The notes under the pieces are model-generated. The model saw only the letters and a program-made list of their open reading frames with translations, was not told the origin of the DNA and searched no databases. Made by a program: the position numbers and the translations under genes. Source: Thalassotalea sp. LPB0316 (lineage in GTDB: Bacteria > Pseudomonadota > Gammaproteobacteria > Enterobacterales > Alteromonadaceae). Taken from it: 64,000 nt of DNA. The stretch covers positions 1,550,001 to 1,614,000 of the forward strand of contig NZ_CP062946.1 of the NCBI RefSeq assembly GCF_014898095.1. Reading direction: 5' to 3'. Below are positions 10,234 through 19,803 of this stretch, in pieces (the stretch's first letter is position 1; the number at the start of each line of letters is the position of its first letter).

Positions 10234-10856
10234 TGGCTAATGAAGCAAAGAAAGTATTAACGGCTCCTATCGTTGATAACAACCCAATTGCTTTACAAGT
10301 ACTCGGTATTTGTTCTGCATTAGCGGTAACTAGCTCTATGGCTAACGCATTAGTAATGACGTTAGCGGTAATCTTCGTAACTGCATTCTCGAATTTATTT
10401 ATTTCGATTATTCGTAATCACATTCCATCTAGTGTACGTATCATTGTACAAATGGCGATTATTGCGTCGTTGGTAATTGTGGTTGACCAGGTACTTAAAG
10501 CGTTTTCATACCAATTATCGAAAGAACTTTCGGTATTCGTTGGTTTGATCATTACTAACTGTATCGTTATGGGTCGTGCTGAAGCTTTCGCGATGAAAGA
10601 GAAGCCGGGCGTAAGCTTTATGGATGGTATTGGTAACGGTTTAGGTTACGGTTTCATTCTTATGACGGTTGCTTTCTTCCGCGAATTATTTGGTTTCGGT
10701 ACAGTATTTGGTATTGAAATTTTACCATTAATTCAAAACGGTGGTTGGTACCAAGCGAATGGTTTATTAGTATTGCCATTCTCGTCATTCTTCATCATTG
10801 GTTTCATTATCTGGGCAATTCGCCAGTGGAAGCCAGAGCAAGTTGAGAAGGACTAA
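10233..10856 (+). CDS. nqrD: Na+-translocating NADH:quinone reductase subunit D
   Basis: 207 residues with six membrane helices, including the conserved [19 protein letters not shown], whose cysteine is one of the ligands of the intramembrane iron centre shared with NqrE. It begins on the last base of the nqrC stop codon, so the two are coupled. It is a core inner-membrane subunit. Confidence 0.95.
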   Translation: MANEAKKVLTAPIVDNNPIALQVLGICSALAVTSSMANALVMTLAVIFVTAFSNLFISIIRNHIPSSVRIIVQMAIIASLVIVVDQVLKAFSYQLSKELSVFVGLIITNCIVMGRAEAFAMKEKPGVSFMDGIGNGLGYGFILMTVAFFRELFGFGTVFGIEILPLIQNGGWYQANGLLVLPFSSFFIIGFIIWAIRQWKPEQVEKD

Positions 10857-10861
10857 TCACG

Positions 10862-11485
10862 ATGGAACATTATTTATCACTATTGATTAAAACGATTTTC
10901 ATCGAGAATATCGCATTATCGTTTTTCTTAGGTATGTGTACTTTCCTAGCGGTATCTAAGAAAGTACAAACAGCAATGGGCTTAGGTGTTGCGGTTATCG
11001 TAGTACTAGGTATTGCTGTACCTGTTAACCAAATTATTTACCAAGCAATCTTAGCGCCAGGTGCGTTAGACGGTATGCTAGGTATTACTGACCCATCGCA
11101 GTCAGTAGACTTAAGCTTCTTGTCTTTCATTACCTTTATCGGTGTAATTGCTGCGCTAGTACAAATCCTTGAGATGGTACTAGACAAGTATTTTCCACCG
11201 CTATACAACGCTTTAGGTATCTTCTTACCATTGATCACAGTTAACTGTGCGATTTTTGGTGCCGTGTCTTTCATGGTTGCGAAGAACTTAACGTTAGGTG
11301 AGTCAGTTGTTTACGGTATCGGTTCTGGTACTGGTTGGGCATTAGCTATTGTCTTATTAGCGGGTTTACGTGAAAAGATGAAGTATTCAGATGTGCCTGA
11401 TGGCTTGAAAGGTTTAGGTATTACGTTTATCAGCACGGGATTGATGGCATTTGGCTTTCTGTCTTTTGGTGGTATCTCGTTATAA
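10862..11485 (+). CDS. nqrE: Na+-translocating NADH:quinone reductase subunit E
   Basis: 207 residues and six helices, homologous to NqrD in inverted topology. The N-terminus [22 protein letters not shown] and the cysteine of [13 protein letters not shown] are typical, and the second conserved cysteine is in [10 protein letters not shown]. With NqrD it holds the iron centre that passes electrons through the membrane. It is spaced five bases from nqrD. Confidence 0.95.
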   Translation: MEHYLSLLIKTIFIENIALSFFLGMCTFLAVSKKVQTAMGLGVAVIVVLGIAVPVNQIIYQAILAPGALDGMLGITDPSQSVDLSFLSFITFIGVIAALVQILEMVLDKYFPPLYNALGIFLPLITVNCAIFGAVSFMVAKNLTLGESVVYGIGSGTGWALAIVLLAGLREKMKYSDVPDGLKGLGITFISTGLMAFGFLSFGGISL

Positions 11486-11541
11486 GGTTAATGTAGAAGG
11501 TGGTTAACGCCGCCTTCTTATGATGTACAAAGGAAAAGTCG

Positions 11542-12765
11542 ATGGAAATTATACTCGGCGTATCGATGTTCACCGCCATTGTTATCTTGCTAGTTTTAGT
11601 AATCTTATTTGCTAAATCTAAGCTGGTATCAACAGGTGATGTGACTATCGCTATTAACGGTGATCCAGATAAAGCGATCACTACAGCTGCTGGCGGCAAA
11701 TTATTAGGCGCATTAGCAGACAAAGGTATTTTCGTACCATCAGCCTGTGGTGGTGGTGGTACATGTGGTCAGTGTCGCGTACACGTTCATTCTGGTGGTG
11801 GTGACATCTTACCAACTGAGCAAAGCCATATTACAAAGCGTGAAGCAAAAGAAGGTTGTCGTTTATCGTGTCAGGTTGCTGTTAAGCAAGACATGGACAT
11901 TGAGTTAGAAGACGAAATCTTTGGTGTTCAGCAGTGGGAATGTACAGTTATCTCGAACGATAACAAAGCAACATTCATCAAGGAGCTTAAATTAGCTATC
12001 CCTGATGGTGAATCAGTGCCGTTCCGCGCGGGTGGTTACATTCAGATTGAAGCGCCTGCTCACCACGTTAAATACAAAGATTTCGATATTCCAGAAGAAT
12101 ATCGCGGTGACTGGGAGCGTTTTGGCTTCTTCGATATTGAGTCTAAAGTTGATACTGACACATTACGTGCCTACTCGATGGCGAACTACCCAGAAGAAGA
12201 AGGCATTATCATGCTTAACGTGCGTATCGCTACGCCGCCGCCAAACAACTTATCACTTCCTGCTGGTAAAATGTCATCGTACATTTGGAGCTTAAAAGAA
12301 GGTGATAAAGTAACTATCTCTGGTCCATTCGGTGAATTCTTCGCGAAAGACACTGATGCAGAAATGGTATTTATCGGTGGTGGTGCAGGTATGGCACCTA
12401 TGCGTTCTCACATCTTCGACCAGCTTAAGCGTCTTAAGTCTAAGCGTAAGATCTCTTTCTGGTACGGTGCACGTTCATTACGTGAAATGTTCTATGAAGA
12501 TGATTTCAACGGCTTAGCGGCTGAGAATGACAACTTCGAATGGCACGTAGCACTTTCAGATCCTCAACCAGAAGATAACTGGGACGGTATGACTGGCTTT
12601 ATCCACAACGTGCTTTACGAAAACTACTTACGTGATCACGAAGCGCCAGAAGATTGTGAATACTACATGTGTGGTCCACCTATGATGAACGCAGCTGTTA
12701 TTGGCATGCTGAAAGATTTAGGTGTAGAAGATGAGAACATCTTACTAGACGACTTCGGCGGCTAA
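11542..12765 (+). CDS. nqrF: Na+-translocating NADH:quinone reductase subunit F
   Basis: 407 residues. An N-terminal membrane helix is followed by a plant-type [2Fe-2S] ferredoxin domain (cysteines in [12 protein letters not shown] and a later GCRLSCQV), then an FAD domain (RAYSMANYP) and an NADH-binding domain ([21 protein letters not shown]-terminal DDFGG). It is the electron input subunit. A 56-base spacer separates it from nqrE. It is the last of the six structural genes. Confidence 0.96.
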   Translation: MEIILGVSMFTAIVILLVLVILFAKSKLVSTGDVTIAINGDPDKAITTAAGGKLLGALADKGIFVPSACGGGGTCGQCRVHVHSGGGDILPTEQSHITKREAKEGCRLSCQVAVKQDMDIELEDEIFGVQQWECTVISNDNKATFIKELKLAIPDGESVPFRAGGYIQIEAPAHHVKYKDFDIPEEYRGDWERFGFFDIESKVDTDTLRAYSMANYPEEEGIIMLNVRIATPPPNNLSLPAGKMSSYIWSLKEGDKVTISGPFGEFFAKDTDAEMVFIGGGAGMAPMRSHIFDQLKRLKSKRKISFWYGARSLREMFYEDDFNGLAAENDNFEWHVALSDPQPEDNWDGMTGFIHNVLYENYLRDHEAPEDCEYYMCGPPMMNAAVIGMLKDLGVEDENILLDDFGG

Positions 12766-12910
12766 AATTTAAGCTTTTGCTTGCCTGATAATGCTATTTC
12801 GTTGTCGTGAGTGCTCACTTGCTTGGTTTATTAGAGAATCCAAGCTCCGCGCTCTCTCCTAGAACTAGCAATATCAATCTTCGCAAAATCATTAAATTTA
12901 GGGTTATAAA

Positions 12911-12937
12911 AAAGAGCGACATAGTCGCTCTTTTTTT
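12911..12937 (+). terminator. Terminator of the nqr operon
   Basis: Arms AAGAGCGAC and GTCGCTCTT around a short loop, followed by seven T. It lies about 145 bases after nqrF; the sequence between holds nothing recognisable. Confidence 0.85.
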
Positions 12938-12944
12938 ATGATTC

Positions 12945-13182
12945 CGTCATTCCCGCGAAGGCGGCAATCTCTTTTTATCCCATGATTCCGTCATTCCCGC
13001 GAAGGCGGGAATCTCAATTTAAATGCTTTAGATCTGTCATTCCCTGATGTCGTTACAGGGAAGCTATTACTATTTATTGAATTAACATGACAATCTCTGA
13101 CTGAATTATAGAGGTTCCCGCCTCGATAATTGCTCCTGCATTATTCTACTTACATCAATATAAGCATTCGCGGGAATGACAG
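12945..13182. repeat. Cluster of four intergenic hairpin repeats (constant arms CGTCATTCCC / GGGAATCTC)
   Basis: Copies lie at 12945-12971 and 12989-13015 (loop GCGAAGGC), 13034-13065 (loop TGATGTCGTTACA) and a half copy in inverse orientation at 13164-13182. The first two are part of a 34-bp direct repeat with one mismatch (12938-12971 and 12982-13015). The outermost arms of the last two form an 11-bp inverted repeat spanning about 149 bp. The 510-base gap between nqrF and apbE holds only these repeats and the nqr terminator. More copies occur near 24.7 kb and 56 kb. Confidence 0.75.
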
Positions 13183-13191
13183 GAGTTTTTT

Positions 13192-13220
13192 CGGTGTAAA
13201 GTTAATTTACTCTGATCAGG
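13192..13220. repeat. Degenerate GGGGTCAGAGT-type palindrome upstream of apbE
   Basis: A worn copy of the palindrome family best seen at 48122-48159 and 14306-14333: an AAAGTTAATTTACTCTGA core with mismatched outer arms. No transposase is near. Confidence 0.4.
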
Positions 13221-13275
13221 TTGGTTTTTTCAGGTAAAATAGCGCGCAAAATCTGATTAGCTTATAGGAATATAA

Positions 13276-14298
13276 ATGCGTTTAGTTAAGTTACTGAGCT
13301 TTTTGGTTGTTATCGCATTGGTTCAAGGTTGTTTCCCTAATAATAACGATAGCACGAAAGAAGAGCTGCTGTTGCAAGGCCCCACGATGGGGACGACATA
13401 TAACATTAAGTTTGTTATAGAAAAAGGGCAGCTTGACGTTGAACAATTGCACCAAGAAATTGATACTGCACTGGTTCAAGTGAATCAAGAGATGTCGACG
13501 TATATCCCAGATTCAGAATTATCGTTATTTAATAAATCAACAGGTGACGTGCCAGTTGAAATGTCAAGGGGCTTAGCAACCGTTATCAATGAGTCAATTC
13601 GCCTTGGTGAGATGACCGAAGGAAAACTTGATATCACCATTGGCCCTTTAGTTAATTTATGGGGATTTGGCCCGCAAGCAAGGCCTGATGTCGTGCCTTC
13701 TGATGAGCTATTAGCTAATACCGAAGCGCAAACAGGTTTGCGCCACCTTGTAGTGTCGGGTAATAAAATAAGCAAAACCTTACCGTCACTTTATGTCGAT
13801 TTGTCGACTACTGCTAAAGGTTACGGTGTCGATGTTATTGCTGAATTACTTGAAGCCAAAAATATTCACAATTACCTTGTTGAAGTTGGCGGTGAAATGC
13901 GGGTAAAAGGCTTTAAGGCTAATGGCACGCTGTGGCATATTGCGATTGAGAAACCCATTACCAATGATCGAGTAGTACATCAAATTGTTGTACCACAAGA
14001 TAATGCAGTGGCCACGTCTGGCGATTATCGTAATTATTTTGAAGAAAACGGGCAGCGATTCTCTCATATCATTGATCCAGATACCGGTAAGCCAATTAAC
14101 CATAAGCTAGTGTCTGTCACCGTAATTCACCCTTCTGCAATGACTGCTGATGGCTTATCTACAGCGATTATGGTAATGGGGCCAGAGCAAGGGTTAGCGT
14201 TTGCCCAAAAGCATGAACTTGCTGCCATGCTAATCGTCAAAACAGATAATGGCTTTGAAGAGATAAATACAGTAAAATTCATGCCGTATTTGAAATAG
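13276..14298 (+). CDS. apbE: FAD:protein FMN transferase ApbE (lipoprotein)
   Basis: 340 residues. A lipoprotein signal (VVIALVQGCFPN) tethers it on the periplasmic side. Family marks are GPTMGTTYNIKF at the N-terminus, STYIPDSELSLFN, LDITIGPLVNLWGFGP, STTAKGYGVD, and VATSGDYRNYF followed by HIIDPDTGKPI. It transfers FMN from FAD to the threonines of NqrB and NqrC, using Mg2+. The position directly downstream of nqrF, and before nqrM, supports this role. Confidence 0.94.
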   Translation: MRLVKLLSFLVVIALVQGCFPNNNDSTKEELLLQGPTMGTTYNIKFVIEKGQLDVEQLHQEIDTALVQVNQEMSTYIPDSELSLFNKSTGDVPVEMSRGLATVINESIRLGEMTEGKLDITIGPLVNLWGFGPQARPDVVPSDELLANTEAQTGLRHLVVSGNKISKTLPSLYVDLSTTAKGYGVDVIAELLEAKNIHNYLVEVGGEMRVKGFKANGTLWHIAIEKPITNDRVVHQIVVPQDNAVATSGDYRNYFEENGQRFSHIIDPDTGKPINHKLVSVTVIHPSAMTADGLSTAIMVMGPEQGLAFAQKHELAAMLIVKTDNGFEEINTVKFMPYLK

Positions 14299-14305
14299 AA
14301 ATTTT

Positions 14306-14333
14306 GGCGTCAAAGTTAATTGACTCTGACCCC
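14306..14333. repeat. GGGGTCAGAGT-type palindrome between apbE and nqrM
   Basis: The right arm ACTCTGACCCC is intact and the left arm GGCGTCAAAGT has two mismatches; the centre is TAATTG. This is the imperfect-hairpin form of the element seen perfectly at 48122-48159. Confidence 0.55.
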
Positions 14334-14364
14334 TCCTTATTTACCACTGATTTGAGAAATTAAG

Positions 14365-14589
14365 ATGACTGTTTTTTTACTTACCTTAGCCTTTTTCTTG
14401 CTTGTTGTTGTCGGCATGGCAGTCGGTTATATTTTTCAAAAAAAATCGTTAGCAGGTAGCTGTGGTGGTTTAGGTACGTTAGGCATTGATAAGGCCTGCA
14501 ACTGTGACAACCCTTGTGAGAAACGTCAAGAACGCGAGCGCAAGGCGGCAGAACTAAAAGAAAATAGTATTAATGTCAAAAACCTTTAA
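14365..14589 (+). CDS. nqrM: Nqr maturation protein NqrM (DUF539)
   Basis: 74 residues: one N-terminal membrane helix (LLTLAFFLLVVVGMAVGYIF) and a cysteine-rich tail with four cysteines (SCGG, KACNCDNPC). This is the known NqrM pattern. By family knowledge NqrM is needed to assemble functional Na+-NQR, probably by delivering iron for the NqrD/E centre. It lies 66 bases after apbE and is followed by a terminator. Confidence 0.93.
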   Translation: MTVFLLTLAFFLLVVVGMAVGYIFQKKSLAGSCGGLGTLGIDKACNCDNPCEKRQERERKAAELKENSINVKNL

Positions 14590-14608
14590 GCTTGACAACT
14601 AACGAAAT

Positions 14609-14634
14609 AAAAAGCACCGTTCGGTGCTTTTTTT
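14609..14634 (+). terminator. Terminator after nqrM
   Basis: AAAAGCACCG / CGGTGCTTTT stem followed by a T-run. Confidence 0.85.
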
Positions 14635-14675
14635 GTAGCAAAATCTACTGGAACCTCGGATAAAAAAACAATAAA

Positions 14676-14691
14676 CTGTATTTATGTACAG
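14676..14691. promoter_or_regulatory. LexA (SOS) box upstream of dinB
   Basis: CTGTATTTATGTACAG keeps the CTGT-N8-ACAG frame of the gammaproteobacterial LexA operator. It ends 15 bases before the dinB GTG, so dinB should be SOS-induced. Confidence 0.88.
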
Positions 14692-14706
14692 TTATTTGGT
14701 TTTGAT

Positions 14707-15768
14707 GTGAAAAAGATCATTCATATCGATATGGATTGCTTTTATGCCGCGGTTGAAATGCGCGATAATCCAGAGTATGCAAATATCCCCCTGGCTGTAG
14801 GCGGTGAAGGTAAGCGAAGTGTATTATCTACTTGTAACTACCTAGCACGTAGTTATGGTGTGCGATCTGCTATGCCATCAACAAAAGCAAAAGTCCTTTG
14901 TCCTTCACTTAAAATTGTTCATGGTCGCATGGCTGTTTATAAACAAGTCAGTGAGCAAATAAGAGAGATTTTTTCTCGATATACGACACTGGTAGAGCCT
15001 CTTTCGCTCGATGAAGCTTTTTTAGATGTCACCGATAGTCATCATTGCCAAGGTAGTGCGACATTAATCGCGCAAGAGATCAGGCAAGCGATATACGATG
15101 AAACAGGGCTTACTGCTTCAGCCGGAGTTGCGCCAAATAAATTTCTCGCCAAAATAGCCAGTGATGAAAATAAGCCCAATGGCATTTTTGTTATATCGCC
15201 TGATAAAGTCTCAGCATTTGTTGAACAATTATCGTTAAAGAAAATTCCTGGTATTGGCCCTAAAACCTTCGACAAGCTCAATAACAAAGGTTTTTACACC
15301 TGTGCAGATGTTAGACAAGCTTCTGTTAAACAGCTTCAAGTAGTCGTTGGTAGCTTTGCTCAGTCGCTTTACCGGCGAAGTTTTGGTGAAGATGATAGAG
15401 AGGTCGTTAGCCATCGAGAGCGCAAGTCTGTTGCTATTGAAAGGACATTTAGCGAAGATTTTGATAACACAGAAGAGGCTTGTTGGCCGCTCGTTGAACA
15501 GTTAGTTCCCGCCTTAGAAAAGCGCTTAGCCAAGCACCACAACAAACAAATCGTCAAACAAGGCATCAAACTCAAGTTTGCCGATTTTAATCAAACTACG
15601 GTCGAGCAACGCTCATCGGGGTTAGATATTTGCGTATTAAAATGTTTACTCCAAAAAGCGCTAGAGCGAAGTAGTGATCGAAAAGTTCGCTTGATTGGTA
15701 TTACTATTGGCTTTGGTAGCGAAACAAAAATTTCGGCGAAGCAATTGGATTTACCTATTATTCAGTGA
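14707..15768 (+). CDS. dinB: DNA polymerase IV (Y family)
   Basis: 353 residues, the normal length. The catalytic motifs are HIDMDCFYAAVE at the N-terminus and SLDEAFLDV (about residues 99-107). The helix-hairpin-helix LKKIPGIGPKT follows, then the little-finger domain from about residue 230. It performs error-prone translesion synthesis. It starts at GTG (14707); an ATG two bases upstream is out of frame and immediately meets a stop. The LexA box just upstream fits SOS control. Confidence 0.95.
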   Translation: MKKIIHIDMDCFYAAVEMRDNPEYANIPLAVGGEGKRSVLSTCNYLARSYGVRSAMPSTKAKVLCPSLKIVHGRMAVYKQVSEQIREIFSRYTTLVEPLSLDEAFLDVTDSHHCQGSATLIAQEIRQAIYDETGLTASAGVAPNKFLAKIASDENKPNGIFVISPDKVSAFVEQLSLKKIPGIGPKTFDKLNNKGFYTCADVRQASVKQLQVVVGSFAQSLYRRSFGEDDREVVSHRERKSVAIERTFSEDFDNTEEACWPLVEQLVPALEKRLAKHHNKQIVKQGIKLKFADFNQTTVEQRSSGLDICVLKCLLQKALERSSDRKVRLIGITIGFGSETKISAKQLDLPIIQ

Positions 15769-15821
15769 CATACTGATTAAATTACAAAATATGTTTCAAA
15801 CTCATTAAAAGAATAAACAAG

Positions 15822-16673
15822 ATGAAAAATAAATTTATAACCTTGATTGCAAGTGCGTGTTTGGGTCTAAGTGCGGTTGCTCAAGACTTTTCTAAAGTAG
15901 AAATCAAAACCCATAATGTAGCTGGCGATGTTTATATGCTTGAAGGGTATGGCGGCAATATTGGCGTGCTATCGACAAACAAAGGGTTATTACTTGTCGA
16001 TGATCAATTTCAGGGGCTTGCCGAAAAGATTGAGCAGGCAATGAAAGAAGTCAATGATAAGCCATTAAAATATGTGGTTAATACTCACTACCATGGTGAT
16101 CATACCGGCTCGAATAGCTACTTTTCACATAAAGCGCCAATTTTTGCTCATGAAAATGTTAGAGAGCGCTTGTCAAACAAAGCTGAACCGAATAGAGATG
16201 AACTCCCTGTTGTTACATACGAAAATGGCGTAAATATATACTTAGACAACGAGCACGTGCAGTTGCGTCATTTCCCTACAGGTCATACGGATGGCGATAC
16301 CGTTGTATATTTCAAAAATGCTAATGTCATCCACACAGGGGACTTATTTTTTAATGAGCGCTTCCCATATATCGACCTTAAAGGTGGCGGTGACGTTAAA
16401 GGTTATTTAAAAAGCGTGAAGACCATTATTAATGACTACCCAAGTGACGCGAAGATTATTCCTGGTCACGGCAATATTACCGATATCGCAGGTTATAAAG
16501 TATTTGCCGCAATGATTGAATACTCAATTGAGCGTGTCGAGAAAGCGTTAGCTGATGGAAAAACAGAAGCTCAAATTCTAGAAATGGGCATTGGCGAGAA
16601 GTACAAAGACTACAGTTGGGCGTTTATCAGTGAAGAGCGTTGGTTAAAAACCTTGGTCACTGGGTTGCAATAA
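15822..16673 (+). CDS. Secreted metallo-beta-lactamase-fold hydrolase
   Basis: 283 residues with an N-terminal signal peptide (ITLIASACLGLSAVAQ). The zinc motif HYHGDHT, the later HFPTGHTDGDTVVY, HTGDLFFNERFPY and GHGN give all metal ligands of the MBL fold. It is the general periplasmic MBL-fold group often annotated as cyclase/hydrolase, rather than a proven beta-lactamase. No partner genes flank it: dinB is upstream and rdgC convergent downstream. Confidence 0.85.
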   Translation: MKNKFITLIASACLGLSAVAQDFSKVEIKTHNVAGDVYMLEGYGGNIGVLSTNKGLLLVDDQFQGLAEKIEQAMKEVNDKPLKYVVNTHYHGDHTGSNSYFSHKAPIFAHENVRERLSNKAEPNRDELPVVTYENGVNIYLDNEHVQLRHFPTGHTDGDTVVYFKNANVIHTGDLFFNERFPYIDLKGGGDVKGYLKSVKTIINDYPSDAKIIPGHGNITDIAGYKVFAAMIEYSIERVEKALADGKTEAQILEMGIGEKYKDYSWAFISEERWLKTLVTGLQ

Positions 16674-16816
16674 CCGCAAAGTTATTAGGCGGTAAGGAGG
16701 TAAAGCTGGAAGGCGGTAAGCACTTAAGACTTAAAGCGTTCCAGCCCTCAAGCCTTCACAGCATAAAGCGTTTAAGTAAACCAGCGTTCCAGCATTAAAG
16801 CATTACAGCGTTGCTA
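16674..16816. repeat. Intergenic low-complexity repeat (AGGCGGTAAG / GCGTTCCAGC words)
   Basis: The gap between two convergent genes has a purine-rich half (AGGCGGTAAGGAGG, then GAAGGCGGTAAG) and a half built from the partial complement (GCGTTCCAGC twice, AAGCCTTCAC, CATTACAGCG). The halves can pair imperfectly. Related words occur at 49750-49840, 51040-51120, 55868-56160 and 56400-56475. Confidence 0.5.
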
Positions 16817-17740
16817 TTACTCTTCAGACAAACAGTCACTTGCCTTTAAAGAGAATTCAGCAAGTAGGGCGTCGATAAAACGGTTGATTTCTCCTGCCAT
16901 TAACGCGAAGTCTGCGTCTAATCGGGCTACTATGTCATCTTTGTCAATGTCGTCATTTTGTTCATGAATAACATCAAAGAACTTTAATCGTTTAACGGCT
17001 AAATCGTCACATAAAACAAATGACAAGGTTTCATCCCATTCCATTGCTACTTTAACAACAAACTTGTCGGCATCTAAATGCGCTTTAATTTCATCAGAAT
17101 CTAGCGGCTGATTTTTTACTCGAACAACGGCACCATCGTCCCCTAAAGCGTGAAATTCCGCTTCAGTACCTAGCTCAAAGTTGCCACCTAGATTTTGTTC
17201 TGTCAGCCAATCTGTCATGATTTCATCTGGCGCTTGTTCTGGTGCTAAGCCAGTGACTGGCAAGCTACCTAAACATTTGCGTAATAGCGCTAGAAAGTCT
17301 TCCGCTTTAGTGCGAGAGCTTGAGTTGATAACGATTAAGTTGTGTGCAGGGCTAATATAGGCGTGTGTATCGGTAATACGTGAGAAGGCACGTGGTAAAA
17401 GTTCGAAAATAATATCTTCTTTAAATTGCTCTTTTTCTTTTTTTGTTGCGCTGCGACCTTGCTCGTTTTCCAACAAAGCAACTTTTTCTTCAAGCATATC
17501 TTTTACAACGGGGGCCGGCAAAATTTTCTCTTCTTTGCGAGCGCACAAAAGCATGTTGTTATTGGCTGTATGGACAAGGGTTTGACCGTGTTTGCCCAAG
17601 GCATTCACCCAACCAAAGTGTGATTGTTCAGTAGAGCCACAAGGGGTAAACAAGTGCTCGCTTAGCTGTTTTTCAAGGCTTTGTTCGTTTAACTCAAAAG
17701 GGCGGGTAAAAGCGAAAAAATAAAGATTCTTAAACCACAT
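16817..17740 (-). CDS. rdgC: Recombination-associated protein RdgC
   Basis: 307 residues from the ATG at 17740, the usual RdgC size; the frame is open 26 codons further but the family begins MWFKNLYFF. Conserved pieces include FTPCGSTEQSHFGWV and VATRLDAD-like VARLDADFALM at the C-terminus. RdgC forms a ring-shaped dimer that binds DNA without sequence preference and limits RecA loading. It is convergent with the MBL-fold hydrolase. Confidence 0.95.
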   Translation of the reverse strand: MWFKNLYFFAFTRPFELNEQSLEKQLSEHLFTPCGSTEQSHFGWVNALGKHGQTLVHTANNNMLLCARKEEKILPAPVVKDMLEEKVALLENEQGRSATKKEKEQFKEDIIFELLPRAFSRITDTHAYISPAHNLIVINSSSRTKAEDFLALLRKCLGSLPVTGLAPEQAPDEIMTDWLTEQNLGGNFELGTEAEFHALGDDGAVVRVKNQPLDSDEIKAHLDADKFVVKVAMEWDETLSFVLCDDLAVKRLKFFDVIHEQNDDIDKDDIVARLDADFALMAGEINRFIDALLAEFSLKASDCLSEE

Positions 17741-17875
17741 GGTAATTCCTACAATAATCGGTGAACTCTCTAAGAGTTTTGGCCGGTCATCATACCGTAT
17801 ACCGATTGAATATAACAAGTGGATGCTTAGGATGCGTCAGAGTAAAAGTTTTGGTTAACAAGCAAAAAACAATGA

Positions 17876-19621
17876 TTAGCGCATATTGTTAAATTCAATG
17901 TGGTAGTGCAGACCTTGTCCAACTTCACTATGAGCAGAAATTTGGCCATTAAGATTATCTATAACCAAGTTCTGGATGATGTGAGTACCCAAGCCACTAC
18001 CACCCTCATTTTCTTTAGTTGTGTAAAATTGTTCAAACAATTTGGCCAGTTGCTCACTGGTTAAACCGTGGCCATCATCGTGGTAATCAATTTTTATTCT
18101 TTCGTTTTCCATTGTGATGTCGATGTCGATATTGCCATCGTCACGACCATCAAAGCCGTGAATTACCGAGTTCATAATTAAGTTAGTGAAAATTTGTGAT
18201 AATGCACCTGCATGGGTGAATATGTTTAGGTTGTTGGGGCAGTTAACATTAATCTGGTGATTGGTGCCTTTTAACCTAGGTTGAAGTGAGTTGACCACTT
18301 CATCAATATAGGTCTTTAAATTAATCTCGCGCACTTTATTACTCGTTTGGTCAACGGCTACTTGCTTAAAGCTCGCAATTAGCTCAGATGCGCGTTTTAA
18401 ATTATTCATTAATAGGTCAATGGATTGTTGGGCATTGCTACAGTAATCCATTGTTTCATCTGGGCTAATGTCATTCGCTTTGATTTTGGTTGTAACTTCG
18501 TCTAATAAGTCAGCTAAATAACTCGCAGAGGTTATACTAATACCAACAGGGGTATTTACCTCATGCGACACTTCTGCAGCTAAGTTGCCAAGCGATGCCA
18601 TTTTTTCTGCTTCGAGTAAACGAACTTGTGCTTTATTGAGCTCTTCTATCGACTCCGTTAGATCTTTATTGGTTTTTAATAAGCGATGCTCAGTGCGCTT
18701 TCGACGCTCATTCTCGTCTTCTAAGCGCTTTTGTTGTTCAATTAAATCACGTTGCTGTAATTCCATTTTCAACATGTTAGAGCTCAACGATGAAGCTTTT
18801 TTGGCAACTTCTTGCTCGAGCATTAAATTGTGCTCATCCAGTTTTTGATTGGTTTGTAGGATTTGCTCTTGCGCATCTGCAAGCTCTTCTTTATATAAAA
18901 CGAGCTGATCAATTAGGTTGTTATAGGCATTTTCAAGTACTTTTAATTCATTGTTTTCCACGGTTTGAGAGTTAATCTTAGACGATTCAGGATCGTCAAT
19001 ATCAAACCGGCGAATCTGATCGGTTAGGCTGTTAAGTGGCGTCGTTAATAGAGAATTAAATGCTAGCGTAAAAAGTAGAATTAATGCCGCTGTTTTTAAC
19101 ATGGCATTACCGATTAGAAAGTAAAGACCAATTTCAATACGGTTAAAAATCACTTGGTTACTTGAAAGTAACGTTACACTGCCAACTTGGGTATTGCGTC
19201 CCGAAAACTCGAAGATTAATGGAAAGGTGTGGCCAAACGTACCTTGGGAAAATGATTGGATACTGAAGTACGTCGCTTTATCGGAATCCCCTTCTTTTTT
19301 GGTGTATGAAGCAGCCCGCTCAACATCACCATATTGTACAATGACTTCATTGTTTTCATTGGTGACCACGATACTTCTGATCATCGGAATCGCTACTAAA
19401 CCATTGGCAATATCATTGACTTGGTCGGTATTAAGTTCCCATACCGCACGGGTTAAACTGCCGCTGAACGTTCTTTCTAAAGTCAATAGTTCACTATTAA
19501 TGTTACTTTTAGCGTTGTAGTACTCAGCAATAATTTGCACCCCTGTAACAATAAAGGTGAGCACAAAGTATAAAGACAATACGCGAGATAACAGCTTTCT
19601 AGATATACTAGTAGTGACCAT
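17876..19621 (-). CDS. Orphan membrane sensor histidine kinase
   Basis: 581 residues. Helix about 12-32, a periplasmic domain of about 130 residues (with SRNTQVGSVTLLSS-like end), helix about 170-190, a HAMP-like linker, a long coiled coil (about 230-340), the dimerisation H-box SHEVNTPVG with the phosphoacceptor at about residue 353, and an ATPase domain (NLIMNSVIHGF, HDDGHGL, GGSGLGTHII). No response regulator is adjacent; phoB, 1.7 kb away on the other strand, has its own kinase. The signal sensed is unknown. It is divergent from the Pho-box porin. Confidence 0.88.
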   Translation of the reverse strand: MVTTSISRKLLSRVLSLYFVLTFIVTGVQIIAEYYNAKSNINSELLTLERTFSGSLTRAVWELNTDQVNDIANGLVAIPMIRSIVVTNENNEVIVQYGDVERAASYTKKEGDSDKATYFSIQSFSQGTFGHTFPLIFEFSGRNTQVGSVTLLSSNQVIFNRIEIGLYFLIGNAMLKTAALILLFTLAFNSLLTTPLNSLTDQIRRFDIDDPESSKINSQTVENNELKVLENAYNNLIDQLVLYKEELADAQEQILQTNQKLDEHNLMLEQEVAKKASSLSSNMLKMELQQRDLIEQQKRLEDENERRKRTEHRLLKTNKDLTESIEELNKAQVRLLEAEKMASLGNLAAEVSHEVNTPVGISITSASYLADLLDEVTTKIKANDISPDETMDYCSNAQQSIDLLMNNLKRASELIASFKQVAVDQTSNKVREINLKTYIDEVVNSLQPRLKGTNHQINVNCPNNLNIFTHAGALSQIFTNLIMNSVIHGFDGRDDGNIDIDITMENERIKIDYHDDGHGLTSEQLAKLFEQFYTTKENEGGSGLGTHIIQNLVIDNLNGQISAHSEVGQGLHYHIEFNNMR

Positions 19622-19774
19622 AGAATATAAACTTCTTTGAATTATAAGCTTGATTGTAGACGCTTTTTTTAGAGATATCAGTATATTTAGCTTATTTTGA
19701 TAAGCAAATGGTTAAATTTTTTGTTATGACGGTTTTATTTCAACTATATGAAACAATTAATAAAAATGTCATTT

Positions 19775-19803
19775 AAGTCATAAATCAGTAATAAAAGTGT
19801 CAC
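19775..19803 (+). promoter_or_regulatory. Pho box upstream of the porin
   Basis: Three 7-bp units at exact 11-bp spacing: AAGTCAT (19775), CAGTAAT (19786) and GTGTCAC (19797), with A-rich spacers, matching the PhoB direct-repeat pattern CTGTCAT-N4. A CTGTCAT at 19816 is out of register. The rest of the 317-base gap between kinase and porin is AT-rich and holds no frame. Confidence 0.65.

Noticed and set aside
12005..12517. Frames of 96 and 61 residues inside nqrF on the same strand
   Set aside because: They are in an alternative frame of a complete, conserved nqrF.
15822..16673. A true beta-lactamase resistance gene
   Set aside because: The MBL fold is clear but the sequence belongs to the broad hydrolase group; there is no evidence of beta-lactam activity.
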